Assembly (NCBI RefSeq): GCF_000213175.1
Contig: NW_009799179.1
Coordinates: 6,037,082-6,101,081, forward strand
Origin: Neurospora tetrasperma FGSC 2508
Lineage: Eukaryota > Ascomycota > Sordariomycetes > Sordariales > Sordariaceae
Length of the DNA: 64,000 bases
Direction: 5' to 3'
A program made the translations under genes and the position numbers. Numbering within the stretch: position 1 is the first letter of the stretch; the number at the start of each line of letters is the position of its first letter. Shown one piece after another: positions 37,328 to 50,111 of the stretch. The notes under the pieces are model-generated. The model was not told the origin of the DNA. It did not search any database and worked only from the letters and a program-made list of their open reading frames with translations.

Positions 37328-40300
37328 GCTCCGTACAAATAATAATAATAATCTTTTGCCCTATACTATAGAACTATAGTACCTTATTAGTATAGGGTCC
37401 TTCTCTAATTCTCTAGAGGGGAAAACCGTACGGCGTTAAGCGCCGCCGGGTAAAAACCTCTAGCTTCATTTCAGCTATAGATTTCTACGCCGCTCCTATT
37501 TTATTTATAGCTATAACGGTTCTTACCTACCGCTATAGCGAATTAATTTCGTCTCTTCCTTTTCTATATTATTTTAATATTAGAATAATAAGGATAATAG
37601 AAATAGGACTTGGAACGCCGCCTTCCTTCGCCGCCTCTCTATTTTAACCCTTACTACTCCTTCCTTTATTTTCCTCCTACTTTTCCGTCCTATCTTCCCG
37701 TTTACCTCCTTATTTTTTTACTTCTTTACCCCGTTTGTAATTACCTCTACCCTATCCCTTTACTTCCTACTCTTCGGTTCTACCTTTATTTATAATAATA
37801 TAAGGACCTTCTCTTCTATTTATATAATCCTCTTTATAATACCCCTTCCTAACTTCTTTTTTCCTTTTTCCTTATTATAATATTATTTAAAATAGTTTCT
37901 TCCGGTCGTAACCGCCCTAATCCGATCGATTTTACTTCCAACCCAGAAATCTCCTCTTCTAATCTATCCCCGGGCCTTATATTCTCCCCGGATTTCGCAA
38001 TTCTAATTTACTTAAAACCTATAATATTTTCTTATATTCTTTATAATAATCTAGATTTTATAATCCTTCCGAATTAGTATAACTATCCCTTTTATTATTT
38101 TCAATTTATATACTAACTTATTTAATATTATCTATAAAATCCTTTACCTTTATTATACTTTAGATTTTATTATAATCCTAAAGGTTAATTAGAAGCCCGT
38201 TTTTCCCAATGCCTTTTATAAAATTATTACTAATAAATCTTACTCTATTTTATTTTTTATTAAACTTCGCGTTCTTCCCTTTTTCTATCCTTCTTCCTTA
38301 ATTAACCTCTACTCCTAACTACCGATTCCTAAAATATAATTTATATTTTTACTATTAATAAATATATATTGGATATTCCCGCCGGCCTTTATAATACTCG
38401 TAATACTATTTAATTAATAATTATTACTATAATATTAAATAGCTCGGCTAAATATTATTAAAGATTAAATACTTTTATTTGTATTACTAATCGTTTTACT
38501 AAATATATATATAAATATTTAATATAAAATAATCTCCTTAATAACTTTAGTAATTTTCCCTACGCTTTACGCTATAATATTATTATTTTTTAATAGAAAG
38601 ATTACTATAAATTATTTGTAAGGGACGTTCTTTATAATTATATTCCTTCCTTTTTTAATAATAGTATAATAAATCCGGTCTATATTACTTTTAATTCTAG
38701 TAATAGTACGATTATTCCTACGCGTATTATATTTAATAATAATATTACTACTACTCTTATATATATAGTTTCTAATTTTAATAATAATAGTATTATTCCT
38801 AATAACCCTATAGCTTTTAATACCCTTGGCTACCCTATTATAAATAAAGATTAAGTTTAATAATGTTACGAGGTTACTACGAATTAAATTTATATAATAG
38901 TACTATTCGAAGTGCTTTTTAAATATAATTAAGCGTTAGTTAAATAGTACTCTAATTTTTACTATAATTATAAGTTAAATAATATTTATAATTAATATAA
39001 TTATTTCCTCCTTATTTCCTATCCTATTATTCTAGTATTATTAATAATTTGTACCCTTCTTAGGAATACCTTATAATTTCCTTACATTATTCCTCTTCTA
39101 ATTCAATTACTAAATAGTATTCCCTTAATTTATTTAATTTTAATACCTATAATAGGATCCCTTTGGCTTTAATTCTATTATTTAGGTACTCTTAGAATTC
39201 CTCTTACGTTAGTAGCTAATTATTAAAATCCAATTAGAAGAGAATTTTTATTTTAAAATAATTTAAAATAATATAGGCGAAGGTCTCCTTTTCGAATTTA
39301 TAGGTATAAATAAATATTTAAATATCCGGTACTTTCCTCTAGAAGAAGAAGGCTTTGAATTTAATAACCTCTATCCTAATTTAAACTAGAAAGGAACTCT
39401 TCGCTTTAATTAATAAGTATAATTCGTCTTTATTTTCCTTTAACGTTTAATATTTTCTTCTTTCCTTCCTCGTACCGACTATATATTGTTAAATAGTTTT
39501 ACTGCTAAATTTAAAATTAAAGTTAGTAATAGTAAATTTATATTGTCGATTTAATTTAATTATTATTGCTGCTAAATAATAATTATAGTATAATATTTAC
39601 TTTTAATTCGTTACATTCTTTAATTATTCTTCTTAATTAGTAACTATTAATTCCGGGGTTTATAATAATAGTAGCGGGGTCCCTAATTCCGAAGGGGGAT
39701 TAGCTATAATTATTAATAATTTCTCTATTAGTACCTATACTTCGGCCTACCGAATTTTAATTATACCGTTCCCTAATTTATTAGCGGGTAGCCGACCTTT
39801 AATTATTTATATTTAAATATAATTAATAATCTAAATTATAATCCCTTGAACGAACTTTATTTAGTCCGTCCAGGGAAATTTTTCTTTAAAGGCCCGGACC
39901 CTCTTATTAAAATAAAAATCTAATAGTAGATAAAGAATTTCTATTTCTAGGTTCTATACTAGCGTAGCTTTATACGCCCGGGTAATAATTTTTAAATATT
40001 TAATTTAATATTTCGCTAATTTAATTATAATCCTTTATAATTTCTTATAGACTTCGGTTAATTAGTAGAATATTAAAGTTCTATATATAATAGCGCTATA
40101 AACATATTTAGTATATATTTCCCTTATTTAAACGAATGAGCAACCCTATACTTTTGCGGTTAATTTTATAAGTACGTTCGTTTAAATTTTTATTTTCTAT
40201 TTTATTACTTTTATATAAACCCGGTAATTGAATTTACAATCCAATTAAACCCTTAGGAACCTTATAAATTCTATTAATTAAAATACTATATCTCCAAATT

Positions 40301-43300
40301 AGAAACTTTCGGTCCTCAGTACCTTCGTCCGTATAAAATATATTAACTCCGTTTTATTTACTTTAAATTCTATACCTTTCGCCCCTATTTATTCCGAATA
40401 TATTTCTTATATTACCTATAAAGTCCGGTAGTTCTCTTTAATAATATAGGTTATTATAGTAATATTAATATTATCTATAAAGCCGATAATAATTATATTC
40501 GGAATTATTATCAATTTTTAATATAATAGGGTAATAAAGACAATAAATAGGATAAGGGAGAGGGAGGAGCCTTAGAATATATCTATTATAATAATATAGA
40601 GGTAAAATATTTTATCGTCGAAGAAGAGGGAGCCTTTTCTATTAGTAATAAAATTTATTATTTATTTAATAATTTACGTTGGGAATTATATTTCTTATAA
40701 GGTATATAGAAATTATTTATTATTAATTCTATCGAACGTTCCTTTTAAATCGAAGAGTATAAAGGATTTTACAATCCTAAATTTTTAAATTATATATACT
40801 ATATTAATAATCACCTAGATTATAAATTCTATTAAATAGCCTACCTAATTACCTATCTAACCCTTTAATAAAAGGTTAAACTTTTTAGCTACTTATATAA
40901 ATCTCTTAACTATAAATATTTTAAAGATTTTTCTAACGCTATTAAATAATAATATAAACTTCTATACGCCCGCTAATTTTTATTAGGTAGCGCTCTTCCT
41001 AAATTTTTTAAAAATAATATCTTTTATATTTTTAAACTATTATAGGAAATACCCGAATTAGAAGCTAATAAATACTAAATATACTATTACCTACCGAAAT
41101 AGCTATTAATATAATTTTAAAGATTTATTTAAATATTAATTAACGCTTAGGGCTTTATTAAGCGCTATCCGGGAAAATACATCTTAAATATCCTTTTTAA
41201 TAATTAACTCCCTAATAATTATTGGATTAATACTATTTAATAATTCGGTTTAGTCCGGTAAATAGTTTATTAGGATATTTACTTTCGGAAAAAAACGGTC
41301 GGTAAGGATTTTAACCTTACTATTATAATTTCCAATTTCTATTGCCCCTTTATAGGTTTAAAAAGCTAATAATTTAAATAGATCTATTAATTAATAATTT
41401 CAAATCCGGATTTATTTCTCTAATAGTTAAAATTAATTTAAATTCTTTAAAACCTTAATAATACTTTTATACTACGTAGCCTACTATACTTTCGAAATTA
41501 TTCTCTTCTTTTTTATTATTACTTTAATAAAATCCTTTTAATTTAATAATATTTAATATTCAAATTATATTTAATACTTCCACCGCACTTCCTTTATAAC
41601 TATTTTATATTATAATATTTATTAATTTGCTTTCTTCCTTTAACCTTTCTTCTAATATAGGACGAATTCTATTATAATACTTATAAATTTTCCGTCGAAC
41701 CTACAAAAGGCTAATTCGAAATCCTATATTATATTAATCCTTCCCGAAATTGAAATTTATTTCTCTACCGCCTCCTTTACCTTTACTATATTTATAAAAC
41801 TCTAATTAAATCCTCCTTCCTTTTCCGCTTTCCTACTCCTTCTTCCTATTTAGATTTAAACTTTTTAAAGGTAATAGTCCGAATTAATTTATTCGTACTA
41901 TTATACTTCCTAATATTTAGCCTTAACCCTGGGTAATAATTATATATAATTAATTATTCTATTACTTTTACTTTATATTATATTATTAAACTTTATTAAT
42001 TTACTATAGGGGGTAAATAAATTAAATTACTAATGTTATACCTATATAAAAAGGCGGGTAGCCCCTAAATTAATCCTATTCTCTAAATTTTAATTGGGAT
42101 AATAGAAATTGAAATTCCTAATTATAATTTAATTTCCTGCCGGGGGTCTAATTTCGAGGAATTCGAAGAGTAATAACCCTTATTAATATTCTAACCTTCT
42201 TTTTATGAAAATAGGGGAATAAATAGAATAAATAATTATTAAATTTTTTAAATTTTTAAATATTATTATAATCCAATCCTTCCCAATTTAGAAATTGAAA
42301 TCCTTTAAATTTCAATTTTTATTTATATATATTACCGCCCTCCCTTTTTCTAAATAATCGACCCTAAAATACCTCCTACTACTAGGATAGTAAATATTCC
42401 TATTTAAATTCTTACCCCGCTCTTAAATTACTATAATATTATAAGTCTCTTTTTATTTAAATAAAAACTTCCTTCTTTTATATAACTTCCTTACATTTTA
42501 ATAGAATATTTTTAATTAAATTATTAATTACCCTAGGATAAGCTTCTTTTTAGTCCTATAGTAGAGAATAAAGGTATTACTTCTTTTAGAGGGGCTAAAC
42601 TATATAAGTATTATTACTATTATATAATTAATTCCCCCCCGTACTCTACGAATATAAGTAATATATATTTATTAAGCCTTATAGGGCTAAGGGTTTCGGT
42701 TAGGAGGTTAAATTAATAATCTTTTTTAACCGCCTTCTTTTTATACCTCCTTTAATTTATTTCTTTAAAGTAATAATAATATACGAATTAGGAGGAGTAT
42801 TTAATAAAATACCCTCGTCTATAATTTTTATTATCGGTTTTAATACTTTTCCGGCTAAATTCTTATAGAGGACGAACGTCCGCAGCCTTTTAACGTATAT
42901 AATAAATACTTTTATAATAGCTTTCTAGAAAATAGGATACTCCTTATAATTATATATAAAATAACCCTTCTTTTTATACGGTTTATAATAAATAAATAAT
43001 TTATCTTCGTTAAAAGGATAATTTACTTCGCTAAAGTAATTTCCTTTATATTTAATTTTATTACAATGGGTATAAGTATCTTCCTAGCGATAGAATCTTA
43101 CTATATCTTTAATTTCTTAATATTTATAATATTATTAAACGTTGTTCGAAATTTAGAATAGTTCGTACAAATATATACCGCTATCCTAGAAGAAGAAATT
43201 ATCCTAAAGGAAATATACCGCCAACGAAATAATAACTTCTATTAGAAATAAATTTCTATTCTCTCTATCCCTTTTCTTCCAAAGCCGAATTCTAATAATA

Positions 43301-44298
43301 ATTACCTCCTTATTTTTATCCTTCGCTATATTCGTTAAAATATCCAATATAATATAATTATTAATACTATCCTAAAGTATACTCCGGATAAGAATGCCTA
43401 TAATATTTATAGTAATAAAAATATTATTACTAAAAATTTCTTTAATTTATACCTAATTTTACTAATATTAATTATATGTAGATTTATTAAATAAAATTAT
43501 ATAATCTCCTATTATTAGTATTCTAATAACCGTACGGACTACTAAATTAAATTTTGTTTTACTTAAAATTATTATTAAGGCCGTCTTCGTATTTTCGTTT
43601 AAATAATTTATAAATTCGGTATTAATTGTTACTCCTTTAATTATAAATTACCGTTCGAAGTTAAAGGGGACAAACTTCTTAAGAATAGTAGTAAATAATT
43701 ATTAAAAGGTAATACTAATCTTATTTAGGATAGCTTTCACTATAATATTAGCCTATTATTTTAGTACTTCCTAAGCGCCTTTTTTAATTTTTTCTAAAAT
43801 ATCCTTCTTTAAATCATTAAAATCCTTCTTAATAATAAACTAATTAATTCTAACCTTATTAACCTTAGGTCGTATAGATTTTCTTTTTTTAATATATACC
43901 TTCGCGAATTCGAGAAGTAATTTTCGAACCTAACGTTAATCTTCGGTCGAAATAATATTATAATCTACAAATTTATTTATTTTAGTAATAAACTTCTTTA
44001 ATATTTTATTATCTTCCTCCATTTTATCCGAAGTTTTCGTAGTAAATACAGCTTCGGGGTTATTATATACTAAAATTTCTACGAGCGGATTATGAATACT
44101 ATTTTCGAACCTACGAATACCGCTATCGATAATTATTAGTAATAATAATATAACGCCGTCGCTACGCTCGTTGTAGGATATCGTAAGGGATATAAACGAC
44201 CCTCCTAAATCGATTGCTATTGTTAGTTTTCGTTTTAGAGCACTCCTCGACCAGAAATCGGCGTTTCCGGTTTCGGCGTCGTTTTGCTCCGTACAAAT
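37328..44298 (-). mobile_element. LINE-6, apparently full-length Tad1-like LINE on the minus strand
   Basis: The 6,945-bp copy (37341-44285) is flanked by a 13-bp duplication, gctccgtacaaat (37328-37340, 44286-44298). The 3' end, with (AAT)n on the plus strand, is at 37341 and the 5' end at about 44285. It is colinear with LINE-1 and extends about 1 kb further 5', so it defines the family length. On the minus strand the RT catalytic block reads IIGFIDNINI near 40450-40490, from xVDDIN. The ORF1 knuckle lies near 42935-42990. RIP is heavy and it is non-functional, but it is the best template for the family. Confidence 0.87.
37388..44200 (-). pseudogene. LINE-6 ORF1/ORF2 relics
   Basis: ORF1 (Gag-like, RNA-binding) should occupy roughly 44200-42600 and ORF2 (endonuclease, RT, RNase H) about 42500-38500, judged from colinearity with LINE-1. 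The RT finger block is recognisable on the minus strand at about 41145-41220 (matching the KALGVD region of LINE-1) and the catalytic block near 40450-40490. Endonuclease catalytic residues could not be placed by eye. The short open frame at 37610-37795 is not a gene. Confidence 0.6.
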
Positions 44299-44751
44299 AG
44301 ACTTTTAAGTCCGTACAAATAGATATTCTCTAAGAAAAAAGGAAAAGGGAAATTAAAAAGGGGTACTATAGGGAGGATTATATAAATAGAAGAAAAGGTC
44401 CCTACGTTATTATAAATAGGGGTAGAAACGAGAGATAGGAAGTGAAAAAAAAGGGGCAGAAGTAAATATAAATAGAAAAAACAAAATAAAAGAGAAGGGA
44501 TATAAACAGGGAGATAGAATAGAGAAGGAGGAGGAAGGCGGAAGAAGGAATAGAAAGGGTTGAAATAGAGAAGTAGCGAAGGAGGGTAGTATTTTTAGTC
44601 CTATTTTTATTATTTTTATTATATTAATATTAGAATAATATAGTAAAGGAAGAGACGAAATTAATTTACTATAGCGGTGGGTAAGAACTATTATAGTTAT
44701 AAGTAAAGTAGGAGCAGTATAGGTAGACTACAATTGAAATAAAGTTGGAGG

Positions 44752-47700
44752 TTTTTATCGGGAAACCCTACCCGCACCCCAGGCAATCCTACTGGCACCC
44801 CATGTTAGCCGCTATGTAAAATATTGGGTTTTAGCGGTAAATCTTCATGTTTTTAATGTTTAGTAACATTTGTAGCTGGGTCACCCACCCGTAACTCAAA
44901 TCTTATGACATCTCTATAGTATTGAGTAGTCTGAAAGAGTTAATATTATAGTCTATTCTATTCTAATTTAAATATTGATATTTGATAGTTTAGAAAGCTC
45001 GTTAGATAAGCCAATTGATAATACTTCAATAGCCTTATTGCGCTGCTATACTTCTTCTCGCCGCCGTACTTCCTGTGCCCTCTCTACTTAGTATCGATCC
45101 AATTTATTATCCTTATCCTTATTGTCGTTAGCTACTTCAATATAGTTATATATTTCGTTTTGAGTATTTAGTTCGTTAATGCTGGGCCTAACCTTGTGTC
45201 GGGAATAGTTACGCTGCGCTGAAGTTTGTATGCGGTAAGTGTTTTGAGAGCTGCTACGGAGTCCTTTTGGTTGATTACTTTTAGTAGGGAGGATAGCCTT
45301 ATTACTAAAGGGACTGCTTTGGTTGGGGGGACGACCCTTATGTATTACTATAGCGGTTGGGTGAAGTTGTAGATACTTATTTATTGCGTTCTGTTATATA
45401 AATTAGTATGGGGATAATCGGATTGGTAATGGATAGACTTTACCCGACGTTGAAGAAGATACTAAAACGGATAACAATTAACCTTATTAACTAAAATTAC
45501 TTTGCTAGCGTAGTAAGCCGCTTCTATTTTGTGGGTATAAGGTAATTTATATTAGGTTCGAAAGTTCTTTGAGTATAGTTGTAAATAATTATTATGAAGG
45601 TATTGAGCATTGGGGAAGGTCGCCTTTAATTGCTGGTATTATTTTTCAAATAGATTGATCCCCTATAAGGTTATTTCTAAGGGAGTAGAATCGACCTATG
45701 AGTAATTGGGTCCTATTTATATAGTACGTGTGCGGGTTGTTAATGAGGTTAGTTTTTGGTTAAAGAGCTTATAATAAGTAGTAATGTGAAAGGTTATAAT
45801 TTTATAGAGGTTAGTTAACCCCCTACGAGTTGATAACCTATATAATTTTAATGATTTATTATTAGATTTATTGGGTGATGTGGTACGCTGCCTACAGTTG
45901 AAGTAGTGTTTCGTATAATAATTAGCCTACTTTGATTGGTAAGGTATAAGTTTAAGCCTGATTTATTTAACGATAGCCTCCTATGCTCCTTCAAATTAAT
46001 AATAAAGGAGAGACTATACCCTGTTAAAGTCCGGTTTAGACGAGGAGTAGATTATATATTGTTATAGATGAAAGAAGCTAGTTCTAGTGTTGGTAACCCT
46101 GTTGGGGGGCGGGCCTAGTCTAGCCTACGTTCTGGTGGCCGTCTTTACCTTATTATGTATATAGTGCAACCGTTTAATATTATCCTTATTTTACTGATTG
46201 TGTGCCTTTCTTTGTTGATTAGACGATGAGGTATTAGAGTTACTGCTGCGGGAATCCTCGTTAGGTTCCTCCTTATTGTTTTGAACCTTATTGTTTCTGG
46301 GTATTGTAATTTAATTATTTTTGAAGTGCTTAATAATATTGTAATTAATATCCTAAATGTAGCGTTGATGTTGAACGTTGGGTAAGAGTCGGTCGATAGT
46401 AGAGATAAGTTGGGTATTACTGTTAGTGATAAGTACGGTGGGTGGCTGGACTTTGAGCTCATTGATGGCGTTATCGAGTGCTTCGATTAGTTACGTAAAT
46501 CCCTCCTCCCTCTTATTGTTGATGATTGCTTGGAATATTGGTATAGATGATCTCTCTAATGTAATAATTACTCCCTGTACGAGAGGCGTATAATACCGGT
46601 TGGTTTTATATGTGGTATTAATAAGAAGGGTATATGGGAAGCGTTCCTATATAGACCGTTGGGAGTTAGTAACCTAGAAAGCATGCTGTAGTATAGTGCC
46701 CTCCCTATTTCCTTTATCCCTATAACGGTTAAATCTCTTAATTTTAGATGTTATCGATTTATTGAGGTCTAGTTTCTTGATAAAGCTTTGTATATTAGTA
46801 TAACTATTTCGGTCCGTTCGTTGAAGGTGTTGCTGTTAGCTATTTAAGTCTTTGAAGGTTAGATGTAACCCGGGATTTTATTGCTTAATGGTAGTATAGA
46901 TAGATTGAATAGTTAAATTGCGTTATTGGAGAAGACTATTAATGTATACTATTTGATTTATAGTGATAGCCCTTAAATGAAATATGAGGTGGTTATATAG
47001 ATGTTCTAACGGACTATAATTTTAATGGGTAAGGTTTAACGGCCGTATGGTCTATTTACGACTATCCCTCGCTAGTGTTTATAAGGCGATTCAGAATAGG
47101 TAGTTTAGAGCGATCTTGCGTAATATAGTGCGTCGTATCTTGTGTGGGTTTGGTTATTAGGGGTGGCGTTTACGCTGGGCGTGGTTATACTAGTATATAA
47201 CCTTCCTATACTCGCCTTTATTGGGTCTTTTTTTGTACGTATACGATTATTGAACTATAATACTAAATCGGTGGCGGCGGTATAGTTCGATAAATTGCGC
47301 GAGGATATTGAAGAAGTCGGGGTCGGGTAGTAGTTTAAAGAAGGGGTTATCGATTGGTATAATTTACTCTTATTCGTTGGGTAGGATCGATAGCGCCGGC
47401 GAGGAGGAAGCGCGATGATGGCGGCGTAGTTGCTGGTTGTGTGAAGGTATTTAGATTGATTATTAGTATTTAAAAGCATTTAAAATTAATTGATTTGAGT
47501 GAGATTACGTACATTGAGTGTGGAGTGTAAAGGAGTGTAGTGCAAATGGGTGTAGTGTAATGGGTGTAGTATGGGTGTAGTATGGGTGTAGTATGGGTGC
47601 GACTGGCTGTGTGAAAAAGAGTGAAAGAAATTGACTAAGTTAGGGGAATGTTGCGTGCATTTGAAAGATGAAATTTTGCGGGTAAAAACGGGAATTTTAA

Positions 47701-47795
47701 TGTTAGGTGTCATCAGCTGGACCGCCCCATTTTTCTGGGTGGAGGAGGGTGCGTGTAGGAACCGTTGGGGTGCGGGTAGGGTTTCCCTTTTTATC
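44752..47795 (-). mobile_element. MULE-3, complete and best preserved Mutator-like element
   Basis: Perfect 21-bp terminal inverted repeats, gggaaaccctacccgcaccc plus one base, begin at 44760 and end at 47787 (3,028 bp). The 8-bp duplication tttttatc lies at 44752-44759 and 47788-47795 and interrupts the LINE-3 3' block. It keeps far more CA and TG than neighbouring elements, implying that it is younger or escaped cycles of RIP. MULE-1 and MULE-2 are more decayed relatives. The open frames at 46145-46593 and 47255-47831 are mostly out of frame with the transposase. Confidence 0.92.
44990..47250 (-). pseudogene. MULE transposase relic
   Basis: This DDE-type transposase of the Mutator/FAR1 class would excise and insert the element. 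On the minus strand, around 46650-46300, the frame reads NTTYKTNRYYTPL (from DTTYKTNRY, first catalytic Asp changed to Asn), then IPIFQAIINNKREEGFT, IEALDNAINELKVQPPTVLI-TDSN and a DRLLPNVQHQ block typical of MULE cores. Towards 45900-45700 it reads RTTSPNKSNNKSLKLY, matching the conserved C-terminal block, and ends with a Gly/Arg/Pro segment (KGRPPNQS) and a charged tail near 45000. Stops fall at Gln, Trp or Cys codons. The N-terminus is not recognised. Confidence 0.8.
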
Positions 47796-47897
47796 CGGCG
47801 GCGCTTAATGCTGTACGGTTTTCCCCTCTAGAGAACCTAGAGAAGGACCCTATGCCAGCAAGGCACTATAGTTATATAGTTGGGGAAAAAGAATATA

Positions 47898-50111
47898 TTT
47901 ATTTTATTGAACTTTATCGGTTTACTATATAGCCATAGTAAGAACCGGAGCACCGTCTATCTAACGCCTAGTTACGCTTAAGAAACTCCTCGAGAAGTGC
48001 TATTATACGAGTCTGGTTCGCGGTAACCTTGCGACGCTATTGAACCCAATCTTCGTTTATAGTAGGGCGGCTGGAGGTATCGAGGGCTATAGGGCTGCTA
48101 GGGGTAGTACTACTACTACTAGAGCCGGAGACTGTACGGGTAAGAATAGTAGTACTACTATTATTAGAATTGGATATAATACGTACGGGAATAATCGCGC
48201 TACTATTAGAATTAAAAGTAATATTAACCGAGTTTATTATACCGCTACTAATAGAACCGGAGGGAGTACGATTATAGAGGGCGTCCCTTACGTATAGTAT
48301 ACGGTATTCCTTCTATTAGAAAGTAGTAGCGTTATAGCGTAGAATATAAGGAAGATTATTAATATTATTCGGGAGATTATCTTACGTTAAACGATTATAT
48401 ATACGTTTAGTAAAATAATAGGTAGTACGAACGAAAGCTTCTAATTTCTAATGATATCCGGCTATACTATTTAATATTATAGTAATAATTATAGATTAAA
48501 TAGTATTACGGGCGTTATAGAGGCTAGTAGGGACGTTTAATATATATTTATTAGTAGTATAGATATAGGTCGCGGTCTAGGGGTTAATAATTAAAAGTAG
48601 AAATTAGTTAAAGAAGAAGCACGAGAAGGGGAAGGATATAAGGTTTATAAGAAGACGAAATAAAGTAAATCTTACCGGCGATAATTTTACGCAAGGTACT
48701 AGGAATAGCGGGCTTTAGGTTAATCTTTAGGACTATAGCGAAATTTAGGGTATAATAGAAATAAGGGATCTTACGAACGATATTAAATAGGTTAATGTAT
48801 AAATTAGGAATAATAGAAGGAGTAATTATACTAATTCGGAAGAATTATAAGATCCGGATTACTACGAAGAATATAAGAAAATATTACGGGCTCTAAGTAA
48901 ACCGGAACTACAAAACCTAGGGAGGATATTAAGTTTAAAAACGGATTAGGGGAGGAAATTTCGGAGTTAGAAGTAAGATCGATCGGGTTGGGATAGTTAT
49001 AACCGGAGGGAACTATTTTAAATAACGTTATAATAGGGAAGAAGGAGGAAAGAAATTAGGAGAGGGCGCTATAGGGAGGATTATATAAATAAAGGAAAAA
49101 GTCTTTATACTATTGTAAATAGAAGTAGAACCGAAGGATAAGAAGTAAAAGGACGGGGCGGGGGTAATTATAAATAGGAATAACGAAATAAAAGAGTAGG
49201 GAGGTAAATAGGAAAATAAAATAGAGAAATAGGAGGAAGGTAGAGGAAGATGTAATAAGGATTAAAACGGGGAGGCGGCGAAGGAGGGCGGCGTTCTGGG
49301 TCCTATTTCTATAATTCTTATTATTCTAATATTAAGATAATATAATAAAAGAAGAAACGAAATCGGTTCGCTATAGCGGTAGGTAAGAACTATTATAATT
49401 ATAAGTAAAGTAGGAGCGGCGTAGAAAATCTACGGCCGAAATAAAGCTGGGGGTTTTTACCCGGCGGCGCTCAACGCCGTACGGTTTTCCCCTCTAGAGA
49501 ACTGGAGAAGGACCCTATGCTAATAAGGTACTATAGTTATACAGTATAGGGCCAAAGATTATTATTATTATCGGTTTACTATAAAGGGTAAATAAACTAA
49601 ACCTTTAGTATTATATTTATATAAAGAAGTATATAGCCCCTGAATTTATTCTATTGTCTGAATCCCAATTGGGATAATAGAAGTTAAAATCCCTAATAGT
49701 AATTTAATTTCCTATTAAAGGTCTAATCTCGAAAAACTCGAAGAGCGGAGACCCCTATTAGTATTCTAATATTCCCTATATGAAAATAAGGGAATAAATA
49801 AAATAGACGGTTATAAGATCCTTTAAATCTTTAAATATTATTATAATCTAATACTACCTAATTTGGAAATTAAAGTCCTTTAAATTTCTTTCTTATTTAC
49901 GTATACTACTACCCTTCCTTGTTCTAAATAATTAACCGCGAAATATCTTCCAGCCTTAAAATAATAGATATTCCTATTTAAATTTCTACCCAGCTCTTGA
50001 ATTGTTATAATATTATAAATTTCCTCTTATTCAAATAACAGCTTCCTTCTTTTATATGATCTCCTTACGTTTTAATAGAGTATTTGTAATTGAATTATTA
50101 ATTATTTCAAA
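47898..50111 (-). mobile_element. LINE-5, reverse internal LINE fragment
   Basis: The segments 47898-47929 and 49584 to about 50111 are continuous once LINE-4 is removed, and align with LINE-6 around 41950-42540 on the same strand and with LINE-1 around 2220-2790 on the opposite strand. Only an internal ORF1/endonuclease-region piece is present. It abuts the 3' end of LINE-3 on the left and unrelated AT-rich DNA on the right. Its other parts are not in the window. Confidence 0.75.
47914..49583 (+). mobile_element. LINE-4, 5'-truncated LINE inserted into LINE-5
   Basis: A 1.64-kb copy (47930-49568) flanked by the 15-bp duplication tatcggtttactata (47915-47929, 49569-49583). It begins in the last part of ORF2 and ends with the hairpin block and an ATT-type tail. 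RIP is moderate; its 48040-48297 frame is open and parallels that of LINE-1. Confidence 0.88.

Larger units (their letters stand above)
36947..44338. mobile_element. TIR element (MITE-like, about 430 bp) carrying a full LINE-6
   Basis: Inverted ends: gagaatatctatttgtacgg at 36955 and its complement ending 44330, extending about 45 bp with an internal repeat of ctatttgtacgga. The 8-bp target duplication taagaaaa lies at 36947-36954 and 44331-44338. Removing LINE-6 (37341-44285) and one copy of its 13-bp duplication leaves about 430 bp with no coding frame, so it was a non-autonomous DNA element. An 8-bp duplication fits hAT or Mutator superfamilies; the termini do not match the MULEs here. Confidence 0.85.
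35137..47897 (+). mobile_element. LINE-3, 5'-truncated LINE split by a MITE and by MULE-3
   Basis: LINE sequence occupies 35137-36954, 44331-44759 and 47788-47897 and is colinear with LINE-1 (from about 5085 onward). The first gap is the TIR element carrying LINE-6; the second is MULE-3. Each gap is bordered by an 8-bp duplication of LINE sequence (taagaaaa; tttttatc), so both inserted after LINE-3. The 3' end (47796-47897) holds the conserved hairpin block, slightly mutated. A clear target duplication for LINE-3 itself was not found. Confidence 0.85.

Noticed and set aside
44752-47795. Assignment of the 3-kb TIR element to the hAT superfamily from its 8-bp target duplication
   Set aside because: The readable transposase core (NTTYKTNRY, EEGFT, VLITDSN) is of the Mutator/MULE type; MULE duplications of 8-10 bp are acceptable.
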